A DNA stretch of 9,596 nt from Candidatus Geothermarchaeota archaeon (lineage in GTDB: Archaea; Thermoproteota; Nitrososphaeria; Geothermarchaeales; JDFR-13): positions 1 to 9,596 of the forward strand of contig WAMZ01000031.1 of the NCBI GenBank assembly GCA_015522055.1. The letters run 5' to 3'. The notes beneath the pieces were generated by a model. The model was not told the DNA's origin, ran no database searches, and saw nothing but the letters and a program-made list of their open reading frames with translations. The position numbers were made by a program, and so were the translations under genes. Positions 5,986 through 9,596 of this stretch are shown here, one piece after another. Every line of letters starts with the position of its first letter. The stretch's first letter is position 1.

Positions 5986-6861
5986 ATGCTTATCAAGCTG
6001 CTTGCATCGGATTCAATGGGAGTAAGGAGCATGGCTACATATGTGGAGGCTGGGGGCTATAAGGTTTTTATCGATCCTGGAGTGGCCCTTGGGCCTAGGA
6101 GGTATGGCCTACCGCCTCATCCTATTGAGAGGGAGGCGAGGGATGAGGCTTGGAAGAGGATAGTTGAACATGCATCCAACTCAGATATAATTATTGTCAC
6201 GCATTACCATTATGACCACTTCAATCCGAGGAGTGACCTTGAGGAGGTGTATGGAGGTAAGACTCTCTATTTGAAGGACCCAGACAACAATATAAACCCT
6301 AGCCAGATTAGGAGGAGCCACTTCCTACTCCATAGGTTTGAGGAGCTCGATGTAGCTGTCGATATAAATGTTTGTGAGGGCTCCACCATAGACCTTGGAG
6401 GCCTATATATCGAGTTTTCGCCGCCATTTAGGCATGGGCCTGATGAGAGGCTGGGTTATGTGGTTATGGTTTATATGGAGTATGCTGGCTATAGATTCCT
6501 GTATACTAGCGATGTCGAGTCATTTATAGATGAGGATATATTTAGTTACATTGTATCGAAGGATCCCAATCTAATTTATATGGATGGGCCGGTTACATAT
6601 CTCATTGGCTCCAGGTTTGATGAGGCCGTTGCGGATATTTGTGGCGAGGGTTTGAGGCGGCTCATCGGTAATTTAGATAGTCTATATACATTGGTTATCG
6701 ACCACCATCTGCTTAGGGATAGGGATTATAGGGTTTGGTTGGAAAGATTTTTATCTGATGTTGGTGTTAATGTAGTATCTGCAGCTGAGTTTATGGGGGT
6801 TAAGATAAATCAATTAGAGGCTTTTAGAGATATTTTATATAGTGAGTATCCGGTGGATTGA
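5986..6861 (+). CDS. UPF0282 family metallo-beta-lactamase-fold protein
   Basis: This 291-residue protein matches the archaeal UPF0282 family of metallo-beta-lactamase-fold proteins, whose exact reaction is not established to my knowledge. Family landmarks are ASDSMGVRSMATYVE (7-21), IDPGVALGPRRYGLPPHP (29-46), the metal-binding HYHYDHFNP (73-81; HxHxDH motif), KDPDNNINPSQIRRS (97-111), PPFRHG with a further His at 150, TSDVE with the metal-bridging Asp at 176, and VIDHHLLRD (237-245) carrying the last His ligands. A full set of ligands suggests an active di-metal hydrolase, which in this fold can mean nuclease, phosphodiesterase or other esterase work. The next start follows its stop by two bases, so it is translationally close to the SMC gene; UPF0282 is widespread in archaea, so this link need not be functional. 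Family call is strong. Confidence 0.93.
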   Translation: MLIKLLASDSMGVRSMATYVEAGGYKVFIDPGVALGPRRYGLPPHPIEREARDEAWKRIVEHASNSDIIIVTHYHYDHFNPRSDLEEVYGGKTLYLKDPDNNINPSQIRRSHFLLHRFEELDVAVDINVCEGSTIDLGGLYIEFSPPFRHGPDERLGYVVMVYMEYAGYRFLYTSDVESFIDEDIFSYIVSKDPNLIYMDGPVTYLIGSRFDEAVADICGEGLRRLIGNLDSLYTLVIDHHLLRDRDYRVWLERFLSDVGVNVVSAAEFMGVKINQLEAFRDILYSEYPVD

Positions 6862-6863
6862 TT

Positions 6864-8645
6864 ATGGGTAAGGCTATAATAAAGGAGGTTGTTCTTGAGA
6901 ACTTTATGTCGCATGAATATTCGAGGATACCATTCTCACCCGGCCTTAATATAATTACCGGGCCTAATGGAGCCGGTAAATCTAGTATATTGCTTGGTAT
7001 ATCGGTTGCTCTCGGTCTATCCCATACTGAGAGGGGGCGTAGGCTGGCTGACTTGATTAGGGTGGGTAAAGACTATGCAATTGTATCAGTCACCCTAGAT
7101 AATAGTCCCGATGGGGGGAAGCCCTTCCCATATATCAGGGGTGACGAGGTAACCATAACTAGGGTTCTACGTAGAGATGGTCAATACATGTATCATATTA
7201 ACTATAAATCTGCTAGTAAGGCGGAGGTGGAGAATCTACTTAGGGGGGCTGGTATAAACCCGAATAACATGTTGATCATTATGCACCAGAATATGATTGA
7301 GGTATTTGCCTTCCTGGATCCCCGTGAGAAGCTTAGGCTGTTTGAGGATGCCTTGGGTATTAGTGAGTATAGGGAGAGGATCATAGATGCCAGGGAGAAG
7401 CTCAGGATGGTCTCTAGCGAGGAGGAGGAGATCAGGGGTATTTTGAAGAGTGTGGAGGAGTCGCTTAGGAAGTGGGAGGCGTTATATAATAGGCTTCTAG
7501 AGAAGAGGGGGCTTGAGGAGAGGATTGAATATCTATATAGGGAGCTGGCTTGGAGCAAGTACTTTAAGGCGTATAATGACCTGATGGGGCTTAGGGATAG
7601 GCTATCTAGGTTGGAGGAGGATCTCCATAATGAGAAGATAAATTTGATGAGGTTTAGGAAGAGGGTTAGGGATGTCGAGATAGAGTTTAATAGGGTTTTG
7701 GAGGATCTACAGGCTGCTCTTAACGATGCGATATATGGGTTGCGGGCTGGGGCTGAGGTCTCACCAGGGTCTTTCACAGGCTATCTAGAGAAGATCGGTG
7801 AGCTCTTTCATACATATGGCTCTGTTAGGGGTGGGGAGGCCCTCGCGTCATATAAGGTGGATGAGTTGGAGAAGAGTATCAGGGCTATTGAGGGGGAGAT
7901 CAAGGATATGGAGGGTAGGGTTAAGGCCTTGAGGGCCGAGGCCGAGGCTATGGGTGAGGCTGTGGAGACGGATAGGGCTATTCAAGATATATTGGCTGAT
8001 ATACGTGTGGCTAAGGCTAGGCTTAATGATTATAGGGATGTGGATGAGAGTGTTGAGGATACATATAAGTATTACTTGGAGCTCCATGAGGATACTAAGA
8101 GGAGGATGGAGAAGGTTCTTAGGGATAAGGCTATGGCTACTAGGGAGTTGGAGAAACGTATTAGGAAGTGGAGGGAGGTTGTGAGTAGCTATGTTGAGAG
8201 GGTATCAGCGGAATATAAATCTATTCTCTCGGGATTGAATGGCTCGGGCTATGCTAAGTTGATAAATGTGGAGGATGTTGATAACGCTGGTCTAGAGCTA
8301 TATGTCGGGTTTGGGGGGATTGAGCCTACCATACTCGATGTATATTCCAAGAGTGGTGGTGAGAGGACCGTTGCCTCGATGAGTTTCCTCATAGCTATGC
8401 AGAAGTATATAGCGTCTCCATTTAGGGCTGTCGATGAGTTTGATGTGCATATGGATCCTAGGAATAGGGACTTGATTATGAATTATATAATTGATTTGAT
8501 GAGGGGGCGTGAGGAGCAATATATAGTTATAACCCCTGGATATATCTCCGACGCCTATAGGGATGCAAGTATAATTATTGTCCAGAAGTATGAGGGCCAG
8601 TCTGTGCCAAAGGTTTTGGGTGAGGTTGTTGAGGAAGAGGGCTAG
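6864..8645 (+). CDS. Compact SMC-family ATPase, SMC5/6-like, short coiled coils
   Basis: This is an ABC-type SMC ATPase, 593 residues against more than 1000 for ordinary SMC. The N-terminal head has ENFMSHE (12-18), Walker A GPNGAGKSS (33-41), and a Q-loop HQNMIEVF with Gln 142. A charged coiled coil (about 168-284) leads to a short central segment (about 285-335) where a hinge would be, and a returning coil runs to about 455. The C-terminal head has signature SGGERTVASM (497-506), Walker B FRAVDEFD (520-527), D-loop MDP and YIVITP (553-558). The PFR-VDE, MDP-N and YxxITP pattern resembles eukaryotic SMC5 more than condensin or cohesin SMCs, and the usual H-loop His is absent as in SMC5. There is no Cys at all, so no Rad50 zinc hook. 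ATG 6864 is two bases after the preceding stop; TTG 6858 is the alternative. Kleisin and KITE-like genes overlap downstream, supporting an SMC complex that dimerises and binds DNA. The family is sure; SMC5/6 affinity is inference. Confidence 0.93.
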   Translation: MGKAIIKEVVLENFMSHEYSRIPFSPGLNIITGPNGAGKSSILLGISVALGLSHTERGRRLADLIRVGKDYAIVSVTLDNSPDGGKPFPYIRGDEVTITRVLRRDGQYMYHINYKSASKAEVENLLRGAGINPNNMLIIMHQNMIEVFAFLDPREKLRLFEDALGISEYRERIIDAREKLRMVSSEEEEIRGILKSVEESLRKWEALYNRLLEKRGLEERIEYLYRELAWSKYFKAYNDLMGLRDRLSRLEEDLHNEKINLMRFRKRVRDVEIEFNRVLEDLQAALNDAIYGLRAGAEVSPGSFTGYLEKIGELFHTYGSVRGGEALASYKVDELEKSIRAIEGEIKDMEGRVKALRAEAEAMGEAVETDRAIQDILADIRVAKARLNDYRDVDESVEDTYKYYLELHEDTKRRMEKVLRDKAMATRELEKRIRKWREVVSSYVERVSAEYKSILSGLNGSGYAKLINVEDVDNAGLELYVGFGGIEPTILDVYSKSGGERTVASMSFLIAMQKYIASPFRAVDEFDVHMDPRNRDLIMNYIIDLMRGREEQYIVITPGYISDAYRDASIIIVQKYEGQSVPKVLGEVVEEEG

Positions 8646-9378
8646 GGATACAGAGATTTATGAGAGGATTATAGACCTTGCGATTAGCGTGGCTGAGGGG
8701 AGGCTGGACCCATTTGATGTGGATGTGGGTAGGTTCCTGGAGAGGCTAGGTGAGGTTGAGGCTTTCGATGAGGGTTTTATCGATTTACTGCTCTTAGATG
8801 TTAGGGCACTACATGGCTTGATAACTATCCTGGAGGCGCAGAGCAGGAAGCTCCGTGACCGTGGCTATGGGATCTATCTTAATAGGCTTCTGGTTAGGAT
8901 GGCTGCCGAGAAGTTGGGTGAGGAGGATTTAGTCACGGTTTTGGCGGCGGCCTGGAGGCCTATTATGGAGCTGGAGTATATGGATCAGGAGTTGTTGGAT
9001 GAGGCCTTTACATACTTTATCAACCTACTGGATCTGGGGGAGAGAGAGCGGATTAGGCCTAGGTTGATGGATGTGGAGTTTGATATATCGCCTGAGCTTT
9101 TCAGGGAGCCTGTTGACCTGGCTAGTTATACGGCTGAGTTGTTGGATGAGTTGAGGAGGGTGGCTGGCGAGCAGTTTATAGATTATTTTGAATTTGTATA
9201 TAGGGGGGAGCGGCCCCTACTAAGGGCTTATGCGGTTAGCTTCTTGATTAGCGAGGGCTGGGTGGATGTAAAGATTGATAGGCTTAAGAAGAAGATTTTT
9301 ATTAGGCCTAGGGATAGTAGGCTTGTGTTTAGGAATCCATCTAGTATTGTTGTGGTGATGGGTGGTGGCGAGGGATAA
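8620..9378 (+). CDS. scpA: Kleisin-like protein, ScpA family
   Basis: The protein of about 252 residues fits the archaeal ScpA kleisin pattern. An N-terminal helical part (IYERIIDLAISVAEGRLDPFDVDVGRFLERL, 13-43) matches the ScpA 'lL.La..gkiDPWdIDiv..~d.fL' signature with Phe for Trp, and a long helix (LDVRALHGLITILEAQSRKL) matches the segment that contacts the SMC neck. A middle region with acidic and proline-rich stretches (about 140-170) is where KITE subunits bind. A C-terminal winged-helix (about 186-232: FIDYFEFVYRG to IFIRP) fits the part that binds the SMC head cap. It would bridge the two SMC heads. The start is uncertain: GTG 8620, TTG 8626 or TTG 8629, all inside the SMC gene's end, so the genes overlap by 17-26 bases. 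Reliance on non-ATG starts and overlap points to coupled translation. ScpA-like is likely; the exact subfamily (ScpA or Nse4-like) is not certain. Confidence 0.75.
   Translation: MRLLRKRARDTEIYERIIDLAISVAEGRLDPFDVDVGRFLERLGEVEAFDEGFIDLLLLDVRALHGLITILEAQSRKLRDRGYGIYLNRLLVRMAAEKLGEEDLVTVLAAAWRPIMELEYMDQELLDEAFTYFINLLDLGERERIRPRLMDVEFDISPELFREPVDLASYTAELLDELRRVAGEQFIDYFEFVYRGERPLLRAYAVSFLISEGWVDVKIDRLKKKIFIRPRDSRLVFRNPSSIVVVMGGGEG
9354..9359 (+). promoter_or_regulatory. Ribosome binding site for the KITE-like gene
   Basis: GGTGAT matches the complement of the conserved 3' end of archaeal 16S rRNA and lies five bases before GTG 9365 (two before GTG 9362). It sits inside the kleisin coding sequence and favours the second GTG as the start. 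Confidence 0.45.
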
Positions 9379-9596
9379 ATCTGTAAAGTTTGGTAGGCTG
9401 GCGTACTTACTGTTCTTTAGGAGGCATAGGTATCCAGGGTGTAAGGAGTGGGAGTTGGAGAGGTATTTGGGTAGGAATTATGAGGAGGTTATCGAGGAGT
9501 TTAATAAGTTTATTGAGCCTCTGGGACTAAGGGTTGAGCGTGTAGAGGTTGAGATGGAGGGGGAGAGGTGGAGACATTATATTGTAAAGCCTATAT
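9365..9596 (+). CDS. Small winged-helix protein, probable KITE (ScpB/Nse1/Nse3-like), 5' part only
   Basis: The reading frame is open from GTG 9365 to the window edge (77 residues seen) and overlaps the end of the kleisin gene by 14 bases. The visible part begins with a helix (FGRLAYLLFFRRHRYP, 9-24), then ELERYLGRNYEEVIEEFNKFIEPLGLRVERVEV, and a beta-wing EGERWRHYIVKPI. That order (leading helix, 'eL...l....eevi.el...l...Gl.l..v', then a strand) fits the first winged-helix of ScpB and of Nse1/Nse3 KITE subunits, which bind kleisins and clamp DNA. Being directly downstream of a kleisin makes this the natural reading. The second winged helix lies outside the window, so a simple winged-helix DNA-binding protein is not excluded. 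A GTG at 9362 is an alternative start; an in-frame stop precedes it. Confidence 0.7.
   Translation, partial: MARDKSVKFGRLAYLLFFRRHRYPGCKEWELERYLGRNYEEVIEEFNKFIEPLGLRVERVEVEMEGERWRHYIVKPI

Noticed and set aside
7202..7777. Long minus-strand open frame (191 codons) opposite the SMC gene
   Set aside because: Ser/Leu-rich translation typical of the reverse of a Glu/Arg-rich coiled coil; the SMC frame is certain here.
7954..8184. Plus-strand open frame in another phase within the SMC gene
   Set aside because: Trp/Arg/Leu-rich shadow of the coiled-coil coding sequence, no start signal, no recognisable pattern.
6864..8645. Rad50 assignment for the SMC-like ATPase
   Set aside because: There is no Cys in the protein, hence no zinc hook; no Mre11-like gene adjoins it; kleisin and KITE-like genes follow instead.
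1..9596. CRISPR arrays, insertion sequences or attachment sites
   Set aside because: No regularly spaced direct repeats, transposase motifs or terminal inverted repeats are visible; gene packing is continuous.

Overview
The window looks like chromosomal DNA from a thermophilic archaeon of the Thermoproteota (TACK) group. The signs are AT-rich TATA boxes upstream of genes, heavy use of AGG for Arg and ATA for Ile, frequent GTG and TTG starts, a tRNA gene with an intron at the canonical archaeal site, and families typical of archaea (UPF0282, an HTH_45-like winged helix, a kleisin of archaeal ScpA type). I cannot name a genus.

Left part (1-2204). The 3' half of a glyceraldehyde-3-phosphate dehydrogenase gene is cut by the window edge. 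It is of the bacterial type (SCTTN active site), not the usual archaeal type. Overlapping it by one base is an unrecognised gene, possibly an eroded PfkB-fold protein. On the opposite strand, and converging with it, lies a two-gene unit: a membrane protein with about seven segments and a small winged-helix DNA-binding protein.

Middle (2205-5985). A promoter region of about 100 bases divides the minus unit from a plus unit. The plus unit encodes a trans-prenyl diphosphate synthase, whose residues before the first Asp-rich motif resemble medium/long-chain (quinone side-chain) enzymes, and a large polytopic membrane protein. That protein aligns by eye with the cytochrome c assembly protein CcmF but has lost the WWD motif and the CcmF heme-ligand histidines. 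A tRNA-Gln(CUG) gene with a 41-base intron converges on it from the other strand. A flavin-reductase-like split-barrel gene follows, ending in a strong inverted repeat.

Right part (5986-9596). This is the most interesting region. A tightly packed operon encodes a UPF0282 metallo-beta-lactamase-fold protein, a very short (about 593 residue) SMC ATPase with SMC5-like C-terminal motifs and no Rad50 zinc hook, a ScpA-like kleisin and the start of a small winged-helix protein that fits a KITE (ScpB/Nse1/Nse3-like) subunit. Together the last three would make a complete but miniature SMC-kleisin-KITE complex. It may be a chromosome-organising, repair or DNA-surveillance machine, with a metallohydrolase gene directly coupled upstream. 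All assignments come from reading motifs by eye; no database search was run.
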